DNA of 16,927 nucleotides from Methanobrevibacter sp. GTDB lineage: Archaea; Methanobacteriota; Methanobacteria; Methanobacteriales; Methanobacteriaceae. Under the pieces are notes generated by a model. The model worked only from the letters and a program-made list of their open reading frames with translations, had not been told where the DNA came from and ran no database searches. The translations under genes and the position numbers were made by a program. Shown one piece after another: positions 1-7,566 of this stretch. How positions within the stretch are numbered: the stretch's first letter is position 1; every line of letters starts with the position of its first letter. The stretch lies in NCBI GenBank assembly GCA_030539985.1, contig JAUNXD010000013.1, positions 1-16,927 on the forward strand, given 5' to 3'.

Positions 1-1366
1 TATGCCTCCTCTTGAAGCAAAACACACTCACGAAGAAATCGCAACTATTCCACAATTAGACATTCCGGCTTTACCATTATTCGGTAACAACTGGTTCGTA
101 ATGGAATATGCAAAAGATAACAATATTGAAGACATCGCAGCATTCGTAGCTGCATGGTTAAAAATATCCAAAGGTTACGGAATCAAAATCGTAAACCCAT
201 GTGGAAGTGAAGCATGGGGATGGGGTATGAACGTACACGGTTACAATGACAAAGCACCATACTTTGACGTAACTTCCAAAGAAGTCGTTATCGCTTTAGC
301 AAAAGCAAACGAAATGTTAAACTTACCTCACTCTATTCACATTCACCCTAACGATTTAGGACACCCTGGTAACTATACCACAACTCTCGAAACCATGGAT
401 TCTGTTAAAAACATTAAAAAAGGTTCTAAAGCAGCTGAAGTCAGGGACCAAGTTATGCACGTAACTCACTTGCAGTTCCACTCCTACACCGGTAACAGCT
501 GGAAAGATGCTGGATCCGCTGCACCTGAACTCGCTGACTACATCAACAAACACGATCACATTACCTGTGACGTAGGTCAAGTTACCTTGGATGAAACCAC
601 TACAATGACTGCAGATGCTCCTATGGAATACGACTTATTCAAATTATCCGGTCTCAAATGGACCAACAAGGATATTGAATGTGAAACCGCAGCAGGTATC
701 ATTCCATGTATTTACTCAGGTAAAAACCCTGTTAACACTTTACAATGGGCTATCGGTTTAGAATTGTTCTTAGGAATTGAAAACCCATGGCAAGTATGTT
801 TAACAACTGACCACCCTAATGCAGGACCATTTACTAGATATCCTAGAATCATCTCCTGGTTGATGAGTAACCAAAGAAGAATGGAAATGATTGAAAACAG
901 AGAAGTTCACAAATGGGCGGAAAAAAGAACTACCCTTGCAACTCTCGACAGGGAATACGATTTCTACGAAATTGCTACTATTACCAGAGCTGCTCCTGCT
1001 AGAATCTACGGATTCACCGACAGAGGTGCACTTACTCCTGGTTACAGAGCAGACATCGCAGTATATGACATAAATCCTAATGAAATTGATCCATCCAGAC
1101 AAGCTGCTGAAATCGAAAAAGGTTTCGATGTTGCTGAATACACTATTAAAGATGGTCAAATCTTAGTAAAAGACAAAGAAATTGTTAAAGTTAAAGAAAG
1201 TCAAAACATTTGGGTTAACGTAAAAGGATGGGAACAAAACGAACAAAAAGTTATCAACAACATTATGCCATTCTTTACTCAATACTACTCAGTTAAATGG
1301 GAAAACTACCCAGTACACGACCACTATGTATCTAACCCAATTAGAGTAGACGTTGACGGTAAATAG
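1..1366 (+). CDS. fwdA: Formylmethanofuran dehydrogenase subunit A, 3' part (5' end outside window)
   Basis: FwdA is the amidohydrolase-like subunit of formylmethanofuran dehydrogenase. It condenses formate with methanofuran after CO2 reduction in the first step of hydrogenotrophic methanogenesis, in the cytoplasm. About 454 residues are visible. The family runs to roughly 570, so about 115 N-terminal residues, including the first metal-binding His pair, are missing, and the ATG at position 2 is an internal Met. Visible landmarks are GYGIKIVNP (its second Lys, K62 here, falls where the family's carboxylated metal-bridging Lys is expected), HIHPNDLGHPGN, and the TTDHPNAGPFTRYP block with the catalytic Asp. 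The amidohydrolase closing strand GYRADIAVYDI is present near the end. fwdC follows after 11 nt, so the two are cotranscribed. Recognition is by family memory; the tungsten or molybdenum isoenzyme type cannot be told. Confidence 0.95.
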   Translation, partial: MPPLEAKHTHEEIATIPQLDIPALPLFGNNWFVMEYAKDNNIEDIAAFVAAWLKISKGYGIKIVNPCGSEAWGWGMNVHGYNDKAPYFDVTSKEVVIALAKANEMLNLPHSIHIHPNDLGHPGNYTTTLETMDSVKNIKKGSKAAEVRDQVMHVTHLQFHSYTGNSWKDAGSAAPELADYINKHDHITCDVGQVTLDETTTMTADAPMEYDLFKLSGLKWTNKDIECETAAGIIPCIYSGKNPVNTLQWAIGLELFLGIENPWQVCLTTDHPNAGPFTRYPRIISWLMSNQRRMEMIENREVHKWAEKRTTLATLDREYDFYEIATITRAAPARIYGFTDRGALTPGYRADIAVYDINPNEIDPSRQAAEIEKGFDVAEYTIKDGQILVKDKEIVKVKESQNIWVNVKGWEQNEQKVINNIMPFFTQYYSVKWENYPVHDHYVSNPIRVDVDGK

Positions 1367-1377
1367 GGGTGTTTAAT

Positions 1378-2244
1378 TTGAAAACAATTACATTTGATCA
1401 AATCAAAACTTCTTCAATCGCTTTAGAATTCGATGAATTAATTCCAGATGAAATTTACTCCTGGACTGAAGCTGATTTCGCAAAATATCAAGTCCCAATC
1501 GGAAACTCAAGATTCCCATTAACCGACTTCTTCAAAGTAACCGTTGAAGGAGACGCAGCAGGACCTGATGAAGTTAAAATGATTTTAAACGGTGACTTAA
1601 ACAGAGTAAAATACATCGGTTGCAAAATGAGTGCTGGTGACATTTTATGTAACGGCAGCGTGGACTTACACGTTGGTGCTGAAATGTCCGGTGGTTCCAT
1701 TCTTGTTAAAGGTAACGCAGCAGCTCACGCTGGAAGGGAAATGTCCGGCGGTTACCTTGAAATTGAAGGAAACACTAAAGAATTCACTGGTGCTTCTTAC
1801 ATTGGTGAATGGAGAGGTATGACTGGTGGACAAATCGTTGTTGGCGGTAACGCTGGAAAACAATGTGGTGAATGTTTAACCGGTGGTAGGATCCACGTTA
1901 AAGGTAACTGTGATATCTTAGCTGGTATTCACATGACCAAAGGGCTCATTGAAATTGACGGTGACGTAAACCGTTGGCCTGGTGGACAAATGAAAAACGG
2001 TAACATCGTTATCCACGGATTCCTTGGAAGATTACTCGAAGGATTTGTCCTCGACGGTATCGTTGTAGATCCTGAAATTGAAGGAAGTACCTTTGAAGGT
2101 AAATACATTCACTATACTGGAGATATTGGTCTCAACGGTAAAGGTAACCTTTACTTAGACGCTGAAGCTAACAAAGAAAAATTAGCTACTTACGGCGAAT
2201 TAGACGACGAATATACTTCAATCAGAGAATACAGGAATTTATAA
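1378..2244 (+). CDS. fwdC: Formylmethanofuran dehydrogenase subunit C
   Basis: FwdC is the right-handed beta-helix subunit of formylmethanofuran dehydrogenase, related to the C-terminal domain of glutamate synthase. It scaffolds the FwdA-FwdB interface. The 288-residue product shows the repeated helix turns directly: a run of segments of the type GxxMSGGxIxVxGN between about residues 85 and 225 (GAEMSGGSILVKGN, GREMSGGYLEIEGN, GECLTGGRIHVKGN, GIHMTKGLIEIDGD, GGQMKNGNIVIHG). The longest frame opens with GTG at 1369, two bases after the fwdA stop. I prefer TTG at 1378 because GGGGTG lies 6 nt upstream of it and the protein then begins MKTITFDQIK. A GTG start at 1369 remains possible. Codon use looks like a highly expressed gene, as in fwdA. 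The stop codon lies inside a hairpin followed by T-tracts, so the fwd operon probably ends here. Confidence 0.94.
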   Translation: MKTITFDQIKTSSIALEFDELIPDEIYSWTEADFAKYQVPIGNSRFPLTDFFKVTVEGDAAGPDEVKMILNGDLNRVKYIGCKMSAGDILCNGSVDLHVGAEMSGGSILVKGNAAAHAGREMSGGYLEIEGNTKEFTGASYIGEWRGMTGGQIVVGGNAGKQCGECLTGGRIHVKGNCDILAGIHMTKGLIEIDGDVNRWPGGQMKNGNIVIHGFLGRLLEGFVLDGIVVDPEIEGSTFEGKYIHYTGDIGLNGKGNLYLDAEANKEKLATYGELDDEYTSIREYRNL

Positions 2245-2269
2245 TTCCTTTCTCTTTTTTTCTTTTTTT
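2233..2269 (+). terminator. Hairpin plus T-tracts at the end of fwdC
   Basis: AGGAATT (2233-2239) and AATTCCT (2243-2249) form a perfect 7-bp stem with a 3-nt loop, and the fwdC stop codon (2242-2244) falls at the loop/stem edge. Two runs of seven T separated by C follow at once (to 2269). Euryarchaeal termination mostly relies on U-tracts, so this is a strong terminator candidate. Confidence 0.7.
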
Positions 2270-2289
2270 AAATTTTTATGTGTGATATT

Positions 2290-2580
2290 ATGGTAGAAGA
2301 AGTTGAAATGACCTTGGATGAGGCAATTGAATACGTTAGGAACAATGTTGAGGTTAAGGACATTTTGGAAATTTCCTACAGCCGTATCTTTGCTCCAGGT
2401 GAAGTTTTAGGAATTACTGAAGAGGATGAAGTTACCGGTGAAGGCCTTAGGGTAGCTATGCAATTGACCGGAAAAATATTGAATCAGTCCATTGAAGTCG
2501 ATTTCAATGAAATCGGTGAAGACCTGATTGAAATGCGTCATGTCCATGACGGTAAAGAGATTGTTATAGAACTCCTATAA
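2290..2580 (+). CDS. Small DUF2097-type protein, copy 1
   Basis: This gene encodes a 96-residue acidic protein that I recognise, with moderate confidence, as the archaeal family of unknown function DUF2097. It has an N-terminal amphipathic helix (LDEAIEYVRNN), then a conserved block ILEISYSRIFAPGEVLGI, then a predicted all-beta, acidic C-terminal half. No signal peptide, membrane segment or metal motif is visible. The frame is open from ATG 2278, but GTGAT (2282-2286) three bases before ATG 2290 matches the ribosome-binding pattern of neighbouring genes, so I use 2290. It lies 45 nt after fwdC with no convincing TATA box of its own and may depend on read-through from fwd. A paralogue of identical length lies directly downstream. 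Function unknown. Confidence 0.75.
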   Translation: MVEEVEMTLDEAIEYVRNNVEVKDILEISYSRIFAPGEVLGITEEDEVTGEGLRVAMQLTGKILNQSIEVDFNEIGEDLIEMRHVHDGKEIVIELL

Positions 2581-2586
2581 TTCTTC

Positions 2587-2611
2587 TTTTTTTTTATTGA
2601 AAATTTTTTTT
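2587..2611 (+). terminator. Poly-T terminator after DUF2097 copy 1
   Basis: Nine consecutive T (2587-2595) and eight T (2604-2611) follow the stop codon by 6 nt, with no clear hairpin. This fits U-tract-dependent archaeal termination and separates copy 1 from the promoter of copy 2. Confidence 0.5.
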
Positions 2612-2623
2612 GTTCGTATGAAT

Positions 2624-2645
2624 ACAAACATTTATATATGTTTGT
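2624..2645 (+). promoter_or_regulatory. TATA box embedded in a perfect palindrome (operator candidate) before DUF2097 copy 2
   Basis: ACAAACAT (2624-2631) and ATGTTTGT (2638-2645) are perfect 8-bp inverted arms around TTATAT. The core TTTATATATG is a good archaeal TATA box, about 45 nt before the start codon of the next gene. A dyad exactly over the TATA box would let a dimeric regulator block TBP. It does not match the NrpR site GGAA-N6-TTCC. The regulator is unknown. Confidence 0.55.
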
Positions 2646-2678
2646 GGAATATCTTATTAATATCAGGAGTTGATTATC

Positions 2679-2969
2679 ATGAAAGAACTAGAATTAACCA
2701 CAAAACAGGCAGTTAAATATTTAAAGGAAAACTTAAAAATTCATGATAAAATTGAAATTTCCTATAATAGGATTTTCGCTGAAGGCGAGGTTTTAAACGT
2801 TGACTTTTCTGAATATTTCGGTGAACCCGGATTTAAACTGCTTGTATCCCTTGATGAAAGTGACATTGGCGCAACAATAGAAATAGATGTATATGAAGTT
2901 GAAGAGGACATAATAGAATTTGTCCACTATCCTGTAAATGGTGAAGATGTGGATGTAACTGTAATTTGA
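2679..2969 (+). CDS. Small DUF2097-type protein, copy 2
   Basis: This is a 96-residue acidic protein, the same length as its upstream neighbour and clearly paralogous. It has the helix TTKQAVKYLKENL, the block KIEISYNRIFAEGEVLNV and an acidic beta-rich tail. The shared core (EISY-x-RIFA-x-GEVL) is strongly conserved while the rest has diverged, so the duplication is probably old. An AGGAGTTGAT ribosome-binding site (2665-2674) sets the start at ATG 2679 rather than the in-frame TTG at 2670. Unlike copy 1 it has its own TATA box, covered by a palindrome, so the two copies are probably regulated differently. Its stop codon abuts the nrpR stop codon on the other strand with no spacer. Function unknown. 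Confidence 0.75.
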   Translation: MKELELTTKQAVKYLKENLKIHDKIEISYNRIFAEGEVLNVDFSEYFGEPGFKLLVSLDESDIGATIEIDVYEVEEDIIEFVHYPVNGEDVDVTVI

Positions 2970-2975
2970 TTACAG
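2959..2975. terminator. Shared hairpin across two convergent stop codons
   Basis: CTGTAAT (2959-2965) and ATTACAG (2969-2975) form a perfect 7-bp stem with loop TTG. The hairpin spans both the TGA of the DUF2097 copy 2 gene (2967-2969) and the complementary TTA that is the nrpR stop (2970-2972). It could serve both strands as a bidirectional end signal, though no strong T-tract follows on either side. Confidence 0.4.
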
Positions 2976-4649
2976 CCTTTCCATCTTTTCATAAGGCATT
3001 AGCTTTTCAAGGGCTTTCACCTGTATATCTATACCTTTTTCTTTTATGGCTCCTATCAGGTTAAGCCCACCGCCTGTGACAACTCCAAAATTATAGTTTT
3101 CAACCTTTGAGTTATAGACAAGCTCTCTTGGCTTTCCGATTTTATAGATTGAAAATCCAATGTTATTTAAAATTTCCAGAAGCTCCACAGCATAATCCCT
3201 TGAGATATATGGGATTTCCTTAACGCTGGCCAATACTTTATTCGGGCTGGTGCCTGTGATTGAAGTCATATTTTTTGACAGGAATATCTTATGTGGATCC
3301 AATGTGGTTCCGTTATATGAAATCATGTCGATGAATAGCGGAGGTTCTGTCAACTCAAGCAGTCCGCTGTATGTCGGATTGCTCATGATTCCATTGTTTA
3401 TAAGAATTCCGTCAATGCTTAAGCTGCAGATTGTAGCTATTCCAATGAGATTTTCATTTTCCGGATGCTCAACCAGATTGTAGTAGCGGTTGATGTATTT
3501 CGGATTGTTGTTGTATGCCTGCTCCATTATGTCAAGTGCAGTGTCCAAATCATTTCTGTGAAGATAGGAAATGTTTGCGATGATGTCTCCTTTTTGTTTT
3601 TCAATGTCAAAGTTGACCTGCTGAATCAGATTCATTGATTTTGATGAAACAAGGGATATCTTTTCCTGTTTCTGATTTATCGGAGCTTCAAGTGGGGAGA
3701 AAATATTTGAAGTTATCGGTTTTAATGAGTTGAAATCCTGTATTTTTTCAGCAATCTTCAGATTGATGTCTTCTCCCAGTTCTTTTACTGCACAAAATGG
3801 GGTTATTCCTCCAATGATTGCAATTCCAACCATTCCGTCAGGAACTGGCAGTCCCAATAAGTCTTTTCCCTCTTCGGAAATGCCTATAACGCCATTGATT
3901 CCAATTTTATTCAGTTCATTGAGAATTTTAATTGTCTTTTCCCGTGCAATTCCAGGAAGCAGCCTGAAATTTGCCGGTACCACTCCGCTACCTTTGGTTA
4001 TCACATCCAGCACTGATGTCAAATTTGAGTTTGCAAAGGCATCAAGCGGTGTTATTGAGGTTTTTTTGTATGATATGAGTTCTGTAAATTTTATAGGTTT
4101 GTTATTTTCTATTTTCAGAAGTCCTCCGTATTGCGGTTGTGTAAGGATTCCATCATTGAGAAGCACTCCATCAATTGTTGTTCCGCATATTGTGGTGACT
4201 TCGATTTCACCAGTGTTTTTATCTTTGTTTATATTAACGTAAGGACTAACACAAAGACCACTTCTAAAAATCTCTTCCATTATATTGATTGATTCTTCGT
4301 TATAAAGAGTTGATGTGTTGACAACAACATTTCCTTGTTGTGTCATATAGGTGAAGTCAGTTAGGTATATCATTTCTTCAAATTTTGAATATATGAAATC
4401 AACCTGGTCATAGATCAATCCCTTTTCAAGCTTTTCAAGTCCCAAATCTGTGATGACTCTTCCGGAATAACCTTTCTTTTCGGTATATCCCTTTTCATCT
4501 AAAATCTGCATATGGTATCTGACAGCACGTTCACCCAGATTAAAGCCCTTCTCCTTCAGCTCATCAGCTATCAGTTTGGAGCCGGTAGGCTTGTCCTGTT
4601 TTGAAAGCACTCTTAGAATTTCAATCATTCTGTGTTCAGATTCAGACAT
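2970..4649 (-). CDS. nrpR: NrpR, global nitrogen regulatory repressor
   Basis: NrpR represses nitrogen-assimilation genes in methanogens by binding GGAA-N6-TTCC operators; 2-oxoglutarate, the nitrogen-starvation signal, releases it. The 559-residue product has the full architecture. A winged-helix domain occupies about residues 5-75, with SKLIADELKEKGFNLGERAVRYHMQIL as its recognition region. Two tandem NrpR regulatory (DUF128) domains follow, at about 80-320 and 340-555. They are internally homologous: GTTIDGVLLNDGILTQPQYGGLL in the first matches SLSIDGILINNGIMSNPTYSGLL in the second, and VGIAIIGG matches FGVVTGGG. An AGGTGC ribosome-binding site precedes the ATG. glnA lies 34 nt upstream on the same strand with no obvious promoter between, so nrpR is probably cotranscribed from the NrpR-controlled glnA promoter, giving negative feedback. 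This is the single-protein, two-domain form; no second nrpR is in view. Confidence 0.93.
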   Translation of the reverse strand: MSESEHRMIEILRVLSKQDKPTGSKLIADELKEKGFNLGERAVRYHMQILDEKGYTEKKGYSGRVITDLGLEKLEKGLIYDQVDFIYSKFEEMIYLTDFTYMTQQGNVVVNTSTLYNEESINIMEEIFRSGLCVSPYVNINKDKNTGEIEVTTICGTTIDGVLLNDGILTQPQYGGLLKIENNKPIKFTELISYKKTSITPLDAFANSNLTSVLDVITKGSGVVPANFRLLPGIAREKTIKILNELNKIGINGVIGISEEGKDLLGLPVPDGMVGIAIIGGITPFCAVKELGEDINLKIAEKIQDFNSLKPITSNIFSPLEAPINQKQEKISLVSSKSMNLIQQVNFDIEKQKGDIIANISYLHRNDLDTALDIMEQAYNNNPKYINRYYNLVEHPENENLIGIATICSLSIDGILINNGIMSNPTYSGLLELTEPPLFIDMISYNGTTLDPHKIFLSKNMTSITGTSPNKVLASVKEIPYISRDYAVELLEILNNIGFSIYKIGKPRELVYNSKVENYNFGVVTGGGLNLIGAIKEKGIDIQVKALEKLMPYEKMERL

Positions 4650-4673
4650 GAAAGCACCTAAAAATAGAAAATA

Positions 4674-4700
4674 AATATTTAGATTAGATATCTAAATATT
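4674..4700 (-). terminator. 11-bp hairpin over the glnA stop codon (terminator or attenuator candidate)
   Basis: AATATTTAGAT (4674-4684) and ATCTAAATATT (4690-4700) pair perfectly over 11 bp around a 5-nt loop. The glnA stop codon (4684-4686) lies at the loop edge and the nrpR start is 25 nt away. There is no U-run directly after it on the minus strand. It may therefore stabilise the glnA mRNA end or partly terminate, setting the glnA to nrpR ratio, rather than fully terminate. Confidence 0.4.
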
Positions 4701-6042
4701 TTCTTTGTTCGTATCCGAATACCTGGACACGATATTCGTCCCATTCCTGATATTTAAGTTCAAGGAACTTTTCACTTACATGGGGACCTAACGCATTTAA
4801 TATGAGCGGATCTTCTTCAAGGGAGTGGTAAGCTTCCCATAAACTGGTAGGTAAAACTTCAATTCCTCTTGATTCCCTTTCCTCTTCGCTCATCTTATAA
4901 ATGTCGTCTTCAACAGGTTCTCCAGGATCAATCTTATTGAGGATACCGTCAATGCCCGCTTCAAGCATTACGGTAAATGCAAGATATGGGTTACATGCAG
5001 GGTCAGGTGACCTGTATTCGATACGGGTTGCCTTTCCACGGGCTGCAGGAACTCTTATCAATGCAGACCTGTTTCTGTAACCGTATGCCATGTATACTGG
5101 AGCTTCATAACCTGGCACCAGACGTTTGTATGAGTTTACGATAGGGTTTGTGATTGCAGTAATTGCTCGAGCGTGTTTAAGTAATCCTCCCATAAAGTAA
5201 AGTGCATCCTTTGAAAGGCCGGTTTCTGAATCAGGGTCTGAGAAAAGGTTTTTATCTCCTTTAAACACTGACTGGTGACAGTGCATTCCACTTCCACTCA
5301 CTCCGAAGAATGGTTTAGGCATGAATGTTACCCTGTAGTCCATCTGGTCAAAGGTGGCCATGTTGTCCACGATTGCCTTTATTGCCTGTTTGAATGTGAT
5401 TACAGCATCGGCGGTTTTAAGCGCATCCTTGAATTTGAATGCGATTTCATTCTGACCCGGTGCCACCTCGTGGTGGGATGCTTCAACCTCAAAATCCAAA
5501 TCTTCGAGGTTTAAAGTTAATTCACGTCTGAAATCAGGTCCTTTGTCCAGCGGTTCAACATCAAAGTATCCTGCTTCATCATATGGTAGCGGATATCCGT
5601 TCTCATCAATGTCCACGATGAAAAATTCAGGTTCCGGACCGATATTGTACTGAAGGCCATGATCTGCAAGATTTGCAAGGGATTTTTTAAGAACTCCTCT
5701 TGGGTCTCCTATAAATGGTTCCCTATCTGCTGTCCACACGTCGCAGATGAATCTGCATGTTGCGGATTCCTCAGGTCTCCATGAAAGTCTGGAGTAAGTA
5801 TTTATGTCTGGTTTTAAAACCAAATCACTTTCGTTAATTCCAACGAATCCTGCAATTGATGATCCGTCAAACAGCATTCCTTCATTGAACAATTCATTCA
5901 TGTCATCCTTTCCGTTGAATGGAATAACGATGTTCTTTACTGTACCGTTAATGTCAACAAACTGCAATCGGATAAACTTAATGTTGTCCTCTCTCATTTG
6001 TTCTGCAATTCTTTCAATTTTCTCTTCTGGGATATCGCTCAT
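4684..6042 (-). CDS. glnA: Glutamine synthetase, type I
   Basis: Glutamine synthetase makes glutamine from glutamate, ammonia and ATP and is the main ammonia-assimilation enzyme. The 452-residue product has the GSI landmarks in order: beta-grasp segment with FVDINGTVKN, MLFDGSSIAGF, EPEFF metal site, GQNEIAFKF, the GSGMHCHQS block, NPIVNSYKRLVPGYEAP, RNRSALIRVP with active-site arginines, and RIEYRSPDPACNPYLAF. The region where GSI-beta enzymes carry an adenylylated Tyr instead reads DDIYKMSEEERESRGIEVLP, typical of the GSI-alpha form, so control by adenylylation is unlikely. The longest frame begins with TTG at 6051; I choose ATG at 6042 because GGAGTTTGAT just upstream is a ribosome-binding site and overlaps that TTG. 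Transcription is probably NrpR-controlled through the site at 6071-6084. nrpR follows. Confidence 0.96.
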   Translation of the reverse strand: MSDIPEEKIERIAEQMREDNIKFIRLQFVDINGTVKNIVIPFNGKDDMNELFNEGMLFDGSSIAGFVGINESDLVLKPDINTYSRLSWRPEESATCRFICDVWTADREPFIGDPRGVLKKSLANLADHGLQYNIGPEPEFFIVDIDENGYPLPYDEAGYFDVEPLDKGPDFRRELTLNLEDLDFEVEASHHEVAPGQNEIAFKFKDALKTADAVITFKQAIKAIVDNMATFDQMDYRVTFMPKPFFGVSGSGMHCHQSVFKGDKNLFSDPDSETGLSKDALYFMGGLLKHARAITAITNPIVNSYKRLVPGYEAPVYMAYGYRNRSALIRVPAARGKATRIEYRSPDPACNPYLAFTVMLEAGIDGILNKIDPGEPVEDDIYKMSEEERESRGIEVLPTSLWEAYHSLEEDPLILNALGPHVSEKFLELKYQEWDEYRVQVFGYEQRKYLDI

Positions 6043-6070
6043 TAAAATCAAACTCCAATGTTAAATAGTC

Positions 6071-6084
6071 GGAAGTTATCTTCC
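6071..6084 (-). promoter_or_regulatory. NrpR operator upstream of glnA
   Basis: GGAAGTTATCTTCC is an exact GGAA-N6-TTCC dyad, the NrpR operator defined for nif and glnA in Methanococcus maripaludis. It lies 29 nt before the glnA start codon and just downstream of the likely transcription start, where a bound repressor would block RNA polymerase. With nrpR in the same unit, the functional reading is strong. Confidence 0.85.
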
Positions 6085-6108
6085 AATTAAAGATATATTT
6101 TCATTTCG

Positions 6109-6121
6109 TACTATATAAACT
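6109..6121 (-). promoter_or_regulatory. glnA TATA box
   Basis: On the minus strand TTTATATAGT is preceded by an A-rich BRE-like stretch, about 70 nt before the glnA ATG. A start site about 25 nt downstream would fall near 6088, directly beside the NrpR operator. A second A/T-rich candidate (AATATATAAAAG) lies just upstream, so the exact box is uncertain. Confidence 0.5.
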
Positions 6122-6247
6122 TTTATATATTATATGTATTCTATAATTTTTAATGGATTACTGTATAGGTTTAATTCTTTTTTATAAAAAAAATAAGTAT
6201 ATTTTTAAAATTTTATGCTTTTTTGTTCAAATTCATTTAAAAATGAT

Positions 6248-6281
6248 AAAAAAAATTAATTTGGTGTTTAATTCAACACCA
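6248..6281 (-). terminator. Terminator after the aldo/keto reductase gene
   Basis: Read on the minus strand, TGGTGTT pairs with AACACCA (+ strand 6262-6268 and 6275-6281) around a 6-nt loop. A run of eight T follows 6 nt later (complement of the A-run 6248-6255). It lies 10 nt after the stop codon. The remaining glnA upstream stretch (about 6122-6247) shows only A/T-rich sequence and no gene. Confidence 0.65.
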
Positions 6282-6290
6282 GCCAATTGA

Positions 6291-7457
6291 TTAAAAGTGG
6301 TCAAATTCATCTCCAAAGTATTCATGGACTTTTTCAAGCTCTTCTGGGATGTTCAGCATCTGTGTACAGAAGGGAATGCATTCCTTACATCCCATGCAGT
6401 TTTCAGCCCTTGAATCCTCATCAATCAGTGTAAAATACTGCATCGCACTGGCTTTGGGATCATCCATCATGTGGGCAATGTTGTACTCGGTAAGGCAGTT
6501 TATGATGTCGACTCCATGAGGGCATGGCATGCAATAGCCGCAGCGTGTGCATCTGTTTCCAAGACGTGTCCTGTAGGTTCTTGCAACCTCACGAATCAGT
6601 TCCTGGTCATGTTGTGAAATTTCATCGGCCCTTGAAGCTATCTCAATGTTTTCCTTTACCTGCTCGAAACTTGTCATTCCGCTGAGGACACAGTCGACGT
6701 CATCCCGGTTCCACAGGTATTGAAGAGCCCATTCAACTGGTGTCCTTTTAGTTTCAGCCATATTCCATAGGTCATTGATTTGTGAAGGGATGTTTTGAAC
6801 AAGCCTTCCTCCTCTTAAAGGCTCCATAATCATGCTTCCGACATTGATATCCTTGAGATAGTTCAGGCCCATGACTCCTGACTGGTAATACTCGTCAAGA
6901 TAGTTCATCTGGGTCAGCACAACCTCCCATTTCGGATACTCGTCGAGAATTTCAATAAGGTAATCCACCTCGATGTGTGATGAAAATCCGACATGCTTCA
7001 CTTTTCCTGAGCTTAGGCAGTCATCCAGAAAGTCCAGAACATTCAAGTCATTGACCCTGTTCCAGTCGGGCACTGTCAGTGAATGGAGAAGGTAAATGTC
7101 AATGTAGTCTGTTTTAAGCTTTTCAAGCTGTTCGTCAAGATAGCGATTAAAATCGGATTCCTCTTCAATTGCCCATGATGGCGATTTTGTCTGCAAGATC
7201 ACCTCATCCCTGAGGGAGGTTTCAGATAAAAATTCGCCAAGGAACCTTTCGCTCTCTCCGCTTCCCTCCAGGCCTTCGGCATGGTAGGGATAGGCGGTAT
7301 CGATTATGTTGATTCCATTTTCAATTCCATATTCAAGCATCCTTGACGCTTCAGCCTTATCGATGTCAGCGTTGTTATTTTTTGTTGGAAGTCTCATGGT
7401 TCCGAACCCTAGTCTGGAAACCTTGAGATTTGTTTTTCCAAGTGTATTATATATCAT
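6291..7457 (-). CDS. Aldo/keto reductase with C-terminal 4Fe-4S ferredoxin domain
   Basis: This is a 388-residue NAD(P)H-type oxidoreductase of the aldo/keto reductase superfamily (TIM barrel, about residues 1-280), fused to a ferredoxin-like tail. The catalytic tetrad can be placed: Asp53 and Tyr56 in IIDTAYPY, Lys91 in ILQTKSPSW and His124 in YLLHSL. The N-terminal LGKTNLKVSRLGFGTMRLP is the family signature. The tail holds two cysteine clusters, CTRCGYCMPCP and CMGCKECIPFC, each able to bind a 4Fe-4S cluster. The enzyme may therefore take electrons from an iron-sulfur carrier as well as a nicotinamide. Such fusions are common in anaerobic bacteria and archaea; the substrate cannot be predicted. 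It appears monocistronic, with a TATA box near 7495, an AGGGAT ribosome-binding site 6 nt before the ATG, and its own terminator. Confidence 0.9.
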   Translation of the reverse strand: MIYNTLGKTNLKVSRLGFGTMRLPTKNNNADIDKAEASRMLEYGIENGINIIDTAYPYHAEGLEGSGESERFLGEFLSETSLRDEVILQTKSPSWAIEEESDFNRYLDEQLEKLKTDYIDIYLLHSLTVPDWNRVNDLNVLDFLDDCLSSGKVKHVGFSSHIEVDYLIEILDEYPKWEVVLTQMNYLDEYYQSGVMGLNYLKDINVGSMIMEPLRGGRLVQNIPSQINDLWNMAETKRTPVEWALQYLWNRDDVDCVLSGMTSFEQVKENIEIASRADEISQHDQELIREVARTYRTRLGNRCTRCGYCMPCPHGVDIINCLTEYNIAHMMDDPKASAMQYFTLIDEDSRAENCMGCKECIPFCTQMLNIPEELEKVHEYFGDEFDHF

Positions 7458-7490
7458 TTCAAATCCCTAAATGGTTATTTGTTAAAAACA

Positions 7491-7500
7491 GTATAAAATT
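7491..7500 (-). promoter_or_regulatory. Promoter of the aldo/keto reductase gene
   Basis: The minus strand reads AATTTTATAC, a TATA-like element about 38 nt before the start codon. A transcription start near 7470 would leave a leader of about 12 nt that just contains the AGGGAT ribosome-binding site. Confidence 0.45.
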
Positions 7501-7548
7501 GTTGTCATTTGAAAAAAATCGTCAATAAAAATAGTTTTTAGATGGATA

Positions 7549-7560
7549 TATTCCTGGGAT
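7549..7560 (-). repeat. tRNA trailer segment complementary to the intron 3' end
   Basis: On the minus strand the tRNA trailer carries ATCCCAGGAATA, 6 nt beyond the mature tRNA 3' end. This is the exact reverse complement of the last 12 nt of the tRNA-Met intron (7603-7614). The match begins exactly at the 3' splice site. Confidence 0.75.
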
Positions 7561-7566
7561 TTAGGA

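Noticed and set aside
2234..2248. GGAA-N7-TTCC at the end of fwdC as an NrpR site
   Set aside because: The spacer is 7, not 6, and it lies over a stop codon within a terminator hairpin.
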